A DNA stretch of 22,500 bases from Hypsibius dujardini (GCA_001579985.1 LRSR01012263.1:1-22500); one strand, 5' to 3'. Shown: positions 1 through 10,317, numbered from the stretch's first letter. Numbers and translations: made by a program. The notes: generated by a model from the letters alone, not told the origin.

Positions 1-150
1 AGGCAAGAACCGACAGATAGGCAGGCAAGAACCGACAGACAGGCAGGCAAGAACCGACAGACAGACAGGCAAGAACCGACAGACAGGCAGGCAATAACCG
101 ACAGGCAGGCAGGCAATAACCGACAGACAGGCAGGCAGACAAGAACAGTC
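1..150. repeat. GACAGGCAGGCA minisatellite inside a MATH-BTB intron
   Basis: Degenerate tandem array built from GACAGGCAGGCA blocks alternating with AAGAACC or AATAACC blocks. It lies just downstream of the last splice donor visible for the MATH-BTB gene (minus strand, GT at 185-184), so it is probably intronic. The array runs off the left edge, so its full length is unknown. Confidence 0.8.
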
Positions 151-185
151 AGGTCACGGTAACATCAGGTAAAAGCCTCTCCCAC

Positions 186-2095
186 CTTGTGGGCAATGAC
201 CAGCAACTTCTCCGCCAAGTGCGGCTTTGGTGTAATCTCATCGGTATAGGCGAAGCGAACCAGCTCCGACACCAGAGCCGGATCCACACCCGCGATGGAG
301 ATGCGTTGGGGATGGGCAGTGTTGGAATTGGCGAGGATCGCTTTGAGCTCCGGCGAGCGAAAGAACTCATCGAATATGCCACAACGTTCTAAAAGAAAAA
401 CCCACACACGTTCGGACATGCCACAGCATAAGGACAGGTGAAATAAACAACACTATGATACCGCTCAAGAAGGCTTGGTGGCAGTTGAATAGCCCATCAC
501 TCCCCACGACGATAACGTCATAATCAAGGCCGGAAGTTCGCAGCATCTGCAACTGTGATGACGTCAGCCAGGCCGGCGGCGGATTTGACAAAGAGACTGC
601 GACTTCACTTCCGCGATAGAAAACGTCCACCTATAAAGAGCGTGATGGTGCTCAAATACTCGGCGGCTGATAAATTCCCCAGAAATGTGCTTATCAGTCT
701 CTCCCTCTCTTTCCGACCTCGACCCGGAAGCTCAAGGCACCGTCAGTGATGTACGGGCTTCCGGCTCGCAGAACGTCTTCCCGCTTGATGAATTTGTCGA
801 ATCCAATCCGCCGGTTGATGACGTTCTGCGTGAAGAGATCGCTACCTGCCATGGGTTTAAAAGAATATTTAATAGTAAATCGGTCGATTGCAGTGGTGGC
901 GATGCCCGTGCTAAAGCGACGAGCCGACAAAAGAGACTCACTTTGAGTGACAAGTACGTCGCCCTTGCCGTTCAACAGTGATACGTTGACCTTTAGATCC
1001 AAAGTTCCCAAAAAGGCCGGCTTGTGGACTGCAGCCTGAGATGAGGACTTCATATGCAAATAGACGGCGATGTATTCGCCGAACTCCGCGATCTCAAAGG
1101 GATTGTAGCCGCGAGACATATTCGCCTTCATCAACGGGCACGCTGGATATACCGCTACTTGCCTGCAAAGATAACGGATACTATTTGAAGGAAGTCGTTG
1201 ATGTCTAGTGCAGTAGCAGATCGAGATGTTAGGATAATTACGATAGACTAGTCTGACGAGTAATACCGCGAAAAATACTGAAATTCAGATTAAGGCTGCT
1301 GATATTTTTTGGAAATTCCATATCAGATTCAGATTTCAAAACAACGTACAAAATTAATCAAAGAAATGCGACTGCTGTTAAGTCAAGCCAACAAACTGTT
1401 CTAAATTGCGCACCGACTAAAATGCGCACTGTTCTAAATTGCGCACTGACTAAAATGCGCACTGTTCTAAATTGCGCACTGACTAAAATGCGCACTGTTC
1501 TAAATTGCGCACTGACTAAATTGCGCACCGACTAAAATGCGCACTGTTCTAAATTGCGCACTGACTAAAATGCGCACTGTTCTAAATTGCGCACTGTTCT
1601 AAAATGCGCACTGTTCTAAATTGCGCACTGACTAAAATGCGCACTGTTCTAAATTGCGCACTGTTCTAAAATGCGCACTATTTTAAAATGCGCACTGACT
1701 AAAATGCCCAAAACTTAAACTGGCACTAGTTTCAATTCATGTCTTAGGTATTTTGGTTGAAGTTAACGAGAAGCACACGTATTCTCTAGAAATGAAACTC
1801 TTTCTTAAAACATAAAATCAAAACGAAAACCCCAAGCCGCTTACCAAGTGCAATCAGCAATTTCCGGCATCTTGGACGTCGCAAAGCGCTCCCCGGCAAA
1901 TACTACCGCTCCACCATTCTCCTGCTGCTGCTCGTTCAGCTGAGTGTCGAAATTCACCAATACCTCTACCGGCGCACCAAAATGGTAATAGGACCTCTCC
2001 TGTGGATCCAACTTGCTCCAATTCCCGATACAAGATTGGGCGACGCCAGCAAAATCCGGAATCTTCCACTCGTGCGTCACTTTGATTTCCTTGGT
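186..2095 (-). CDS. MATH-BTB domain protein, SPOP-like but divergent (3' end outside window)
   Basis: Probable Cullin-3 substrate-adaptor-type protein: a MATH domain followed by a BTB/POZ domain. Four minus-strand exons join with consistent phase: 2095-1845, 1162-718, 630-462 and 388-186, giving 356 codons. The MATH domain starts at THEWKIPDF and ends with GFDKFIKREDVL..YITDGALSFRVEV, the classic C-terminal strands of the fold. BTB follows with DYDVIVVGSDGLFNCHQAFLSERCGIF, then HPQRISIAGVDPALVSELVRFAYTDEI and LAEKLLVIAHK. The exon 2 to 3 join rebuilds FRVEVDVFYRG, and the exon 3 to 4 join rebuilds LSERCGIFDEFF, which supports both splices. The last exon ends at HK|GTGGGA, so the rest of BTB and any BACK region are off the left edge. 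In the SPOP family MATH binds substrate and BTB binds Cul3; this role is inferred. The domain order is clear, but orthology to SPOP itself is doubtful because the MATH domain carries a long insert. Confidence 0.8.
1396..1709. repeat. 16/17-base minisatellite with TGCGCA core in MATH-BTB intron
   Basis: About 19 units alternate between a 17-mer (CTGTTCTAAATTGCGCA) and a 16-mer (CTGACTAAAATGCGCA). Each unit ends in TGCGCA, a six-base palindrome. Some stretches repeat the 17+16 pair as a higher-order 33-base unit, while others use the 17-mer back to back. The array lies in the 682-base intron 1844-1163. The remainder of that intron (1163-1395 and 1710-1844) is AT-rich, with nothing else recognised. 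Confidence 0.9.
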
Positions 2096-2877
2096 CTAAA
2101 CACAGGATGCAATGGGAATGGCTGAACCATTATTAAATCTTAACACTGCGAAAAAAGCTACATTGAAATCTGAAATGATCAGTAGAGAAGCGTCTGTGGA
2201 ATCGGTAGGCCGATTCGGACGTCCTTGAGAATTCTGCTGGACCGGGCCACCGAAACCGCAATCCGCACCGAATCGGTCGCCCGAAGAGACAGTGCGCTGA
2301 CCTATGCCGAAAAAGAAAGGGTGTAAAACATTGGAAACTCCCTCAATAAGCGTTCATAATTGGCTCACGATCCGGGGCACGACGGAGAGCCTCTCCGCCA
2401 TTCCTGAGTCCAGGAAGCTTATTTTCATTATGCTGCTGCTGCATCATGGTGGGTGTGCCCGGTTGAAGAGGTGCCGGCTGATAAGGGTGTGTCGAACTGA
2501 TGAACTATGGCGGAGGAAAAAAGAAGTGAACGTTGGTGAAGAGAGAATGGGATTTGAATTTCCGGAAGAAAAAGAAGAAAAAAAAATAAGAAACCAAAAC
2601 AGAGAGAAAGGAAACTTGCAAATTCCAACAGAACAACAACCAGAAGACACAAAGAACAAGCGGTAAGACTTGCAGAACACACAAAAAGCTTACAGAACAG
2701 AAAAAATTTAACTCTAGAACTGGAAGACAAGTTGGCAGAACAAACGGCGAATGCCTGGTCGTTTATAATCATCCTGCCGATCTGTTGAGTTTCAGTGTTG
2801 TACTCAGGGCATATTTTCGTGACCGGTCCCATAATTACCTGAAAATGGTTTGACCTGACCCGCTTCAGATCGTTTAC

Positions 2878-2907
2878 CTCGTGTATCACAGTTCTAGTAG
2901 TAAGCAT
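2878..2907 (-). CDS. Tentative first coding exon of the MATH-BTB gene
   Basis: The exon beginning at 2095 starts right after an acceptor (..GTGTTTAG) in phase 0 and has no ATG of its own at its head, so an upstream start is needed. A 10-codon stretch MLTTRTVIHE ends at a good donor, GAG|GTAAAC, in phase 0, and would join as TVIHE|TKEIKVTHEW. A T-rich tract ending in GTCGTAG lies just before its ATG and could itself be an acceptor. This is a guess based on phase and splice signals only; the true start may lie elsewhere. Confidence 0.35.
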
Positions 2908-3932
2908 TTCTACGACAAAAAAAAACAACAAATCCTCCTTCCTCTTTCACCCGTCAAATTCTCGTTCACTTCTGGGGTGTTTTATCACCGATTAAGGGCA
3001 ATTTTTCGCAAGATTAACAGACAGCGAGTCAAGCTACAGCCTGGTTGAAACGGAAGCCGTGATTCAATCCAGATTGTCTCTGCTGTCTGCAGGAATTTTT
3101 ACGGAAACTGGAAACGCCGCCAGCGATAATTCCGCTCCCATCATTCCTCGCGGTCATCTGTTTCGGCTGAATTTGACGGTTAGACTGCCCCTACTAGATC
3201 CGTCCCTGATCCTTCCTGTACAGTAGCACATTTTTGCTGCATGTAAGTCTTTGGCTTGTGGATGGCTGAGCTCCACTGTCATTTTAATATCTCCTAATCG
3301 CATCATAACATTAGGATTTTACCATATATTAGAATCCATCAATAAACTATTATTAGTAGTGCGACGATTTTTTCGCCATAATGTAATATAATTAACTGTA
3401 AAGTCAGTCGGCCAATGAGATAATGTGTGTGCTTTAGCTGGATTTATTTTGTGTTGAGTGCTGTCGATTGATTGATTGATTAACGAGCTGAAGATTTTCG
3501 GGATTTTTGAAAGTCAGCTGTTCATTGTTTGATTTTAACCGGCTGAACTGAATATGCAACTTTTCATCGCAAAGTATTCACAAAGGCAAGTTTTTTCATT
3601 GATTTATGAGAGGACAGCCCAAATGATTCTCGCCGGATAACTGGTAGTTCTAGGCCATACTTGATTGATTGACGATTCAAGATTGTGCTTATATAGTACA
3701 TGCGATGGCTTGATTGATTGAATGGTTTGGCTCGACTTATCTTACATGCAGTATGCAGCGGGAAGAAAGTAACGGGCCTGTTTTCTGATCTCTAAAAATA
3801 AGTTTTCGAAATGCACACATGACAGTTGGAATAAGTTGTCAGCAACATCTCGGAGTATTTATAATTGCAATGTAAACCGTGTACCATATCGTAACGGTTC
3901 TTTCGTCCATTTCTTTCTGCAGTACAGACACA
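2908..3932. promoter_or_regulatory. Divergent 5' region between MATH-BTB and VPS35
   Basis: No coding region is supported here. The VPS35 start exon is preceded by a good acceptor (TTTCTTTCTGCAG at 3910-3922), so at least one non-coding upstream exon is expected. A strong donor, GCAT|GTAAGT at 3243, is the best candidate for its end, giving a 5' UTR intron of 3243-3922. Short ATTG arrays occur near 3467, 3661 and 3711. With the MATH-BTB 5' end on the other strand, the roughly 1 kb between the two genes probably holds both promoters; no TATA box stands out. The interval 2097-2877 further left, probably a MATH-BTB intron, also shows no convincing gene. Confidence 0.4.
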
Positions 3933-6902
3933 ATGGATGAGCAGGAGAAGCTGTTGGAGGAGTGCATGCGGAATGTGAAACAGGAGTCGTTCCAGATGAA
4001 GCGCTGCATGGATAAGGACCGATTGATGGATGCCATTAAGCACGCTTCCACCATCCTGATGGAACTTCGGACGAGCAGTTTGACACCCAAGAACTACTAC
4101 GAACTCTTCATGGGAGTCTGTGCGGAGCTGAACCACCTGCAGATTTTCATGTTGGACGAATTTGCTAAAGGCAACCGGTTGACCGAGCTTTATGAGCTGG
4201 TGCAATATGCGAGCAACATTATTCCGCGCTTGTAAGTTTAGAGTGATACTGTCGCATCAATTGGTTGATTGATCGATCAATCAATCAATCTATTGATGGA
4301 ATTTGAGTAAAAGTGGTTTCGCGAATTTTCGTTAATTCAAAGTATATTTTAAACAGCATTGATCCAAAGTATATAATTTTATTTTGCAGGTACTTGCTGG
4401 TCACTGTTGGCGTTGTCTTCATCAAGAGCAACGAAAACTCGCGGAAGGACATCATGAAGGATTTGGTGGAGATGTGTCGCGGTGTGCAGCACCCGTTGCG
4501 GGGATTGTTTCTCCGCAATTATCTCCTCCAGGAAACGAAGCACGTCCTGCCGGACGTGGCGGATGCGCCGTTAGCCAGCAACGACAACGGTGAAACCAAC
4601 TCAGTACTGACTCAGTCCGGCACCGTCTTTGACTCGGTGGACTTCATCCTGGCCAACTTTGCCGAGATGAACAAGCTCTGGGTGCGGATGCAGCATCAGG
4701 GACACTCCCGCGACAAGGTCCGTCGCGAGCGCGAACGGCAGGAGCTGCGCCTGCTGGTGGGCACCAACCTGGTGCGGCTCAGCCAGCTCGAGTCGATAGA
4801 CATTGAAAAGTACTCCAAGCACGTTCTGCCGGGGGTGCTGGAGCAGACGGTCAGCTGCCGCGACGCTATTGCACAGGAGTACTTGATGGAGTGTGTCATT
4901 CAAGTGTTTCCGGATGAGTTTCACCTAGAAACGTTGAGTACTCTGCTCAAAGCCTGCTCGGAACTCCAACCGGGGGTGAATATTCGTCGGGTTATCACAG
5001 CGCTGATTGATCGACTGGCTCTGTATGCACAACGCGACGACAATGCCGGTGTGCCTGCTCACCTTCACCTATTCGACATCTTTAGCAATCAGATTGCCGC
5101 CATCTTTGACGCTAAGCCCGAGCTTCCCCTTGAGGTATGTATTTTTTTCAATTCGAATTAGCTGATCATGACAGGAAAAGAAATTCCAACTACCAACTCA
5201 AACAATTAAAACTTCAAACATCGATTTTGATTTGATTTCCAAATTGATTTGGTTTTCGTTTTTCTTCACAGCTTTGACCGGAATAAAACAAGAAAAAAAT
5301 ACCGACAGATAGACAGACGGGCAGACAGACCGACACACAGACACACAGACACACAGACACACAGACAGACAGACAGACAGACAGACAGGCAGATAGACAG
5401 ACGTACAGGATTACAGACAGACAGACTTAAACACCTCAGTTTCTTTGCATTGTTACTGTCGAATCAGCATAGGTTCATTGTGGTTTACAGGATGGTGATT
5501 TAATTTTTAAATATTACTTTATACTGAGTTGGTTGTGATCTTCCTTGTCAAAATTTTATCTCTTTTCTCTTTCTCCTTCTAGGATATTGTGGCCCTTGAG
5601 GTTGCTCTGGTGAACCTGGCCTTGAAGTGCTACCCCGACCGCACCGACCTGGTGGACCAAGTCCTCCAAAACGTCGACGTCATCTTCCAGAAGCAGCATG
5701 TCGATGAAGTTCCCGGCGACTCGGCTGTCTGCAAGGAGCTGGCCAAACTCCTGAAGATTCCTCTCGACCACTACCAGGACATCCTCACCGTGCTGCAGCT
5801 CCCCAACTACGGCAAAATCCTGGCGTACCTCAATTTCAAACCGCGGAAGGAAATCAGCCTATACGTCGCGCACAACATTGTCGACCATTGCACCATCATT
5901 TCGCAGCAGGAACAGGTGGAAGCGCTGCTGGTGATGCTGACGCCGTTGATCGAAGACCACGCTTCCTTCCCCGTCGATCCAACCGATGAAGAATTTGTCG
6001 AGGAGCAGACGGTGGTGGGGAAACTGATTCATTTCCTCAAAGCCGAAGAGTTGGACCAGCAGTATCTGATCCTCGGGATCGCGCGGAAATTTTTCGGCAA
6101 CGGCGGCATCCACCGCGTCTGCTATACCCTACCGACGATTCTGTTTGCCGCCTACGACTTGGCCTACTCCTACTATCTCAGCGAAGCCGAGGATCCGAAA
6201 TGGAGTAAGAAATGCCAAAAGATTTTCCAGTTCTGCCACCAGACCATTTCGGTACTGGCCAAACTGGAGCTCTTTGAGGTATCGGTGCGGCTGTTCCTCC
6301 AGGGGGCGCTGGCGATATCTCGGACTCCCTTTGAGAACAACGAGCAGGTGGCCTACGAGTACATGACGCAGGCTTTCTCTATTTACGAGGAGGAGATTTC
6401 CGACTCGAAGGTGCAGATGATGTGCGTGTTGTTGGTTATTGGGACCCTGGAGAAGATTGAATGCTTCACCGAGGAGAACCACGAGCCGCTGCGGACGCAG
6501 TGTGCGCTGGCCGCGGCTAAACTACTGAAGAAACCCGACCAGTGTCGGGCGCTGGTGGCCGCGGCGAATGTCTTTTGGTCGGGAAAGGTGCGCGGCGGGG
6601 ACGCGGAGCTGCGGGATACGAAACGGGTGATGGACTGCCTGAAGAAGGCGTTGCGAGTGGCTTCACAGTGCATGGACAACTTAGTGAAGATTCAGCTGTA
6701 CGTGGAAGTGGTGGACGCGTATTCGCTGTTCCAGCTACGCGGGGTGGACCAGGTTACTGACGAGACGATCGTGCAGATGTTGCAGAAGATCCAGGAGGAG
6801 CTGCCGACGTTAGATGTGAGCGATGAGTCGGTGCACATCAACAAGTACTTTCAGAACAGCCTGGATCAGTTGAAGAAGACGAAACCGGAGCTTCCGTTTT
6901 AA
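3933..6902 (+). CDS. VPS35: VPS35, retromer core subunit (complete, 787 aa)
   Basis: Alpha-solenoid backbone of the retromer complex, which binds VPS26 at its N-terminal end and VPS29 at its C-terminal end to retrieve cargo from endosomes to the Golgi or plasma membrane. Three exons, 3933-4231, 4390-5134 and 5583-6902, join in phase and give 787 residues, close to the usual length of about 796. The N-terminus reads [35 protein letters not shown]. The invariant PRLYL motif needed for VPS26 binding falls at residues 98-102 and spans the first intron. [56 protein letters not shown] and [11 protein letters not shown] are all family hallmarks. The C-terminal half keeps [22 protein letters not shown] and [25 protein letters not shown], which face VPS29. 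The ATG at 3933 has a good context (CACAATGG) and lies 10 bases after an acceptor. The protein ends KKTKPELPF, without the short acidic tail seen in vertebrates. No canonical AATAAA was seen soon after the stop. Confidence 0.97.
5303..5426. repeat. GACA tetranucleotide array in VPS35 intron 2
   Basis: Roughly 120 bases of imperfect (GACA)n with ACAC interruptions, in the 448-base intron 5135-5582. It reads GACA in the transcript sense. The array is open in all frames, so short reading frames across it are not genes. Confidence 0.9.
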
Positions 6903-7516
6903 TATTTATTTGTGCTCTGTTGCTGGATTCCAATTGTGTGTTGTGCACTAGTAAATAACCTCTGTTGTCCTTAAAATACAACACCTAACTCGGTTCCATG
7001 CCCTGACTGATTCTTTCATTATCCTTTCATTAATTAGCTTGTGCTGTTGGTATGCTGATATCTTTTCCGTTTCCTCTCGGCATCCGCTATGTGATTTCAT
7101 TAGTGTCTGTTATTTGTATTGTGGTTGCGTATTACGGAATTGCTAGTTGTGTAGCATCTAGTTACATCCGTTCACTTAATTGTTTCTTGTTGTCAATGTG
7201 TCTAATCTGATTACCTGTCTGACTGCCTGTCTGTGTTTGATTACTATCAGACAGTATCATATCATTACTGAAACAAATTATGAAAAACCACTACAGAGCA
7301 TACCACTCTGTAGTATGAGGTTCCGCACAATTTCGCAGTACCCATTTTTAATCAAATCATTTGCCGCGAGCATCCTGCATTGCCTATCCTTGAAATTACC
7401 ACTCCTTGTCATCAATTATTTTCTACCCAGAAAATCTTCACGAAAAATGGCTAACAAGGGCTAAATGGGTTATAAGGCTAAAATTTCTGCTAGGCACTAA
7501 CTAACAGTATGAGGTA
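6903..7516. other. 3' flank of VPS35, AT-rich intergenic DNA
   Basis: No gene is supported. A small stem, CTACAGAG..CTCTGTAG, lies near 7292-7314. AT-rich, T-rich sequence just after the VPS35 stop probably includes its 3' UTR, but no clear AATAAA is present. Confidence 0.5.
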
Positions 7517-7838
7517 AGGGCACTGGAATGGGCCACTTGACTTTCCCGTATCCTGGAATGGGCCACCCTGGAATCACAACTTCCACACAAGTTTTGGCTA
7601 TTACTAAGGTCCTAAACGGCAGAGAATAATTTATAACCCGGTGGAGCGCGTATCAAACATGAAAAAAATTGTGGGAACATGTTTAAAAAACGATTTGTCA
7701 GTTGGAAAAATGTTCACTATAGAGGTCGCTGCCAATGCGGTGACTCATCTGTTTTCGATTAATTTGCCACAGCGCCCCCTGCCGCCCGGTGGCCCATTCC
7801 AGGGTACAGGATAGTCAAGTGGCCCATTCCAGTGCCCT
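7517..7838. mobile_element. MITE-like inverted-repeat element, 322 bases, TA flanks
   Basis: The left end, AGGGCACTGGAATGGGCCAC.. running to about 7570, is mirrored at the right end from about 7785 to 7838 (..GTGGCCCATTCCAGTGCCCT). The two arms match over some 50 bases with a few differences and contain the GGAATGGGCCAC word twice per arm. Both ends are bordered by TA (7515-7516 and 7839-7840), as expected for a target-site duplication of Tc1/mariner-type transposition. The interior of about 215 bases holds no reading frame with transposase features, so the element would be non-autonomous. The family assignment is inferred from the TA flanks alone. Confidence 0.75.
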
Positions 7839-7840
7839 TA

Positions 7841-8170
7841 CTTCAGATTGTAGCAACACAGTAAAACAGAGAGGGATCCGACGGGAAGCACACTGCTGCA
7901 TTTGGTTTTCTTGTCAATGAAGCGGGGAGGGATTGTCATCTCGGCGGTAGATACGAGATTCGGGTACTAAATAATGAATACTCTTGAGAAAAACTTGCGA
8001 CATAATACGCAAATAAGGTCTGCCGACGAGAAGGAGAATTAATTTCAATACAAAGGCTACTGCTACTCGGAAGGGCATCTAAAAAGCCAGTAATGTGAAT
8101 CAAAGTGAAGAATCACACTGAATTGAGAAAGGTGAGAGGAGAAATGGAGAAAACAACACATGGAAAACGG
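7841..8170. other. Intergenic DNA between the inverted-repeat element and the GC-rich array
   Basis: No gene, RNA or repeat recognised. It is moderately AT-rich, with no convincing splice-linked coding sequence on either strand. Confidence 0.5.
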
Positions 8171-8447
8171 ATGAGGACCGGGTGTCGGACCAAACCGGAT
8201 GTCGGACCGGACCGGACCATTAGGACCGGATGTCGGACCGAACCCAACCGGACCATCAGGACCGAATGTCGGACCGAACCGGACCATTAGGACCGGATGT
8301 CGGACCGAACCGGACCGGACCATCAGGACCGGATGTCGGACCGGACCGGGCCATTAGGACCGGATGTCGGACCGAACCGGACCGGATCATCAGGACCGGA
8401 TGTCGGGCTGGACCGGATGTCGGGCTGGACCGGATGTCGGGCTAACC
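8171..8447. repeat. GC-rich tandem array (GGACCGGATGTCGGACCG family)
   Basis: Degenerate tandem repeat built from GGATGTCGGACCGAACC, GGACCGGACC and ATCAGGACC or ATTAGGACC blocks, with a period near 30-35 bases. The last copies are shortened to GGATGTCGGGCTGGACC. The array is open in several frames on both strands, which produces spurious reading frames. It ends 44 bases beyond the SWI5 stop, so the SWI5 3' end is squeezed against it or runs into it. Confidence 0.9.
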
Positions 8448-8490
8448 GAAAGCACAGCACATAACTTCCGCTTTCTACGGGGTGAGCATT

Positions 8491-9513
8491 TTAATCTTCC
8501 AGTTCAAGCCCGAGGTCCTCGTAAATGTCCCGAATCATACCTGCAAAACCGCAGTAAAAATCAACAATTTTAAACTTCAGCATGAAGCAATATTTACATC
8601 AATTCGCCAATACATAAACCTTCGAACAGCTAACCGATTTTGCAAAACTGATTAACTAAAATCAACTAAATCAAATGTGCCAATCAATAATTAATCGAGT
8701 CCTACAACTACAGTTCCTTACTCGACATTGTACAACTGAACGAGGTTTAAAACAAACGGTGCGCCGCCGAACCAGCAACCAATCAAACAATCAGCCGACA
8801 GCACAATCAACGAATCGTTCCACAATCAACCGATCCATCAGAAGTATGTCACTTACATTGCCGAATATTCGCCAGCCGTCCGAACGTCGTCTGCGCCGCA
8901 TCCTTCGACTCGTTATACGCATGCAACTGATCCATATATTTCTGCAGATCCTTCTCATCCAATCCGCTGTCCGTAAGAGCCCTGATCTTCTCATCCAAAT
9001 CCTGCTCCTTGGCGCGCAGCAACGCCAGTTTGGCCTGCAGCGCAACCGGGTCGACTGCAGCAGCGACGCGCACCGGCCGGGAGAGACCGCCAACTTGCCG
9101 CAGTAGACCAGCACCGGACCTAGTGACGTCATAGAATTAAAAGACGAATTATGAGGCACCATATTGATTTCAATTCACGGCAAAGCTCACGATCACGACC
9201 TCACAATTGGCGAGGATTTCGTGGCGGAAGAAGATGGCTGGGCCGTTTTGGAACCGCATGATAGAGGGGATGCGGCGGGGGATACGGCGGGGGATGAAGT
9301 GAGGGGACTTTTAAACGGCGCCTTGAAAGCACTGCGCGAACCAATGGTTGATTTAAATTTGACGGGAGTGATGAAGGCAGTTGATTGTGCTGCAGCAGCC
9401 GCCGGAGTGGAAGAGTCCTCACTATTCTCCTCGTCGTGGTGTCGTTTCTTGGGCTCTCGGTCTTCACATGGAATCTCGTCTTCGTCGTCCGAGTTTGTAG
9501 ACACTAACGCCAT
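8491..9513 (-). CDS. SWI5: SWI5 homologue, recombination mediator (208 aa)
   Basis: Small coiled-coil protein that, with SFR1 (MEI5), stabilises RAD51 filaments during homologous recombination. Three minus-strand exons: 9513-9200, 9119-8857 and 8540-8491. All joins keep phase and give 208 residues. The conserved Swi5 core is in exons 2-3: LQAKLALLRAKEQDLDEKI, then DEKDLQKYMDQLHAYNESKDAAQTTFGRLANIRQ, and the 16-codon last exon supplies MIRDIYEDLGLELED. The LH.YNE.KD..Q...GRLA pattern and the final IY.DLGLELED are family signatures. The start ATG at 9513 lies in a good context (ACCATGG). The first about 105 residues are acidic, then rich in Ser, Pro and Ala, and include AFKAPFKSPL, an FK.P-type pair. 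Their role is unknown and they look disordered. The last exon was found by matching the C-terminal motif to an acceptor (GCGGTTTTGCAG) and is short enough to be missed by simple gene finders. Confidence 0.9.
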
Positions 9514-9587
9514 GGTATTACTGTACTTGATAAACTGGAAAATAAAATTCAAATCAAGCATCCGTCATGTGAAATGATGTGAAAATA

Positions 9588-9733
9588 CAGTCTTAAGTCC
9601 TGAGATTCGAACGACGTCACAGTGTCGTTTCTATTTTACTGTCTCAAACTCCAAATTAATAACGGCCGGCTCAGAGCAAACGGTGCGATAGAAATAAACT
9701 CACGTGACCGTTCGAATCTCAGGACTTTGACTG
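9588..9733. mobile_element. Small TA-flanked inverted-repeat element (146 bases)
   Basis: The left arm, CAGTCTTAAGTCCTGAGATT.., pairs with the right arm, ..AATCTCAGGACTTTGACTG, over about 35 bases with few mismatches, and the match decays inward. TA lies outside each end (9586-9587 and 9734-9735). CAGT-type termini next to TA are typical of Tc1/mariner-type MITEs. No coding capacity. It sits about 75 bases upstream of the SWI5 start codon, so it could lie in the promoter or 5' UTR. Confidence 0.7.
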
Positions 9734-9735
9734 TA

Positions 9736-10110
9736 TTTTGTTTTGCACAACAACAAGGAACACCAATAATGGCGGAACAACTCGGATGAGGCAATGATCA
9801 AGTAGAACGGGAGGAGGAACAGGTCGGTAGCGTGACAGAACAGTTGATGTGAGTGAAGGAACAGCGGAACATTCCCACAAAGCAATCAATCAATCCATTG
9901 GAAGCATCATTAGAAAACTCCCAACCACATTTTGTGGCTCCCTTTCCTCACTTCACCTCCCGACCTTAAGCGACAGTTAAACCCCACCCCCTCCAGCATA
10001 GACCGTCACTCGATTAACTATTCAATCAGATTCACTATTTCCTGATTGGATGAAACGTCAACAGAATGGTGTAGCGATTGATTTGTTGATCTGCGAAATC
10101 TATTGAAGTA
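9736..10110. other. Intergenic DNA between two small inverted-repeat elements
   Basis: No coding sequence, RNA or repeat is supported in this stretch on either strand. It separates the SWI5 5' side from the second MITE-like element. Confidence 0.5.
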
Positions 10111-10131
10111 CTGTATGTTCGCTTTAGACAG
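10111..10131. mobile_element. Solo end of the 10172-10315 element
   Basis: A TA followed by CTGTATGTTCGCTTTAGACAG closely matches the left terminus of the element 61 bases to the right (CTGTATTTTCGCGTTAGACAG, two differences). No matching opposite arm was found other than the one belonging to the intact element, so this looks like a decayed or one-ended copy. Confidence 0.55.
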
Positions 10132-10171
10132 CTCGGGATCCCAATGTAAAATCGTGATATATGAAGAGGTA

Positions 10172-10315
10172 CTGTATTTTCGCGTTAGACAGGGACAAAG
10201 TACGAGCTGTGGGACGTTTAGTCGGCCACGCGGCTTTGTGCTGTGTGTACGATGCACACAGCCGTGCACACGTTCCACACCAGTACGACTGTCCCTGTCT
10301 AACGCGAAAATACAG
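10172..10315. mobile_element. TA-flanked inverted-repeat element (144 bases)
   Basis: The left arm, CTGTATTTTCGCGTTAGACA.., is matched perfectly for 26 bases by the right arm, ..TGTCTAACGCGAAAATACAG. TA dinucleotides border both ends (10170-10171 and 10316-10317). The inner part contains further imperfect palindromes around GTGCTGTGTGTACGATGCAC, so the whole element can fold as a long hairpin. It has no coding capacity and is probably a MITE. It is unrelated in sequence to the elements at 7517 and 9588. Confidence 0.75.
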
Positions 10316-10317
10316 TA

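Noticed and set aside
2304-2931. Overlapping frames on both strands (120 aa plus, 167 aa minus)
   Set aside because: Low-complexity Lys/Glu or Phe/Ser/Leu composition, no recognisable domain, and only the short stretch 2907-2878 fits the neighbouring gene's phase.
7180-7464. 94-codon plus-strand frame in the VPS35 3' flank
   Set aside because: AT-rich sequence, no known motif and no splice support.
8105-8445. Plus and minus reading frames across the GC-rich array
   Set aside because: Repeat-driven open frames with DRTIRTGCR-type sequence, no start context or splice logic, and open in several frames at once.
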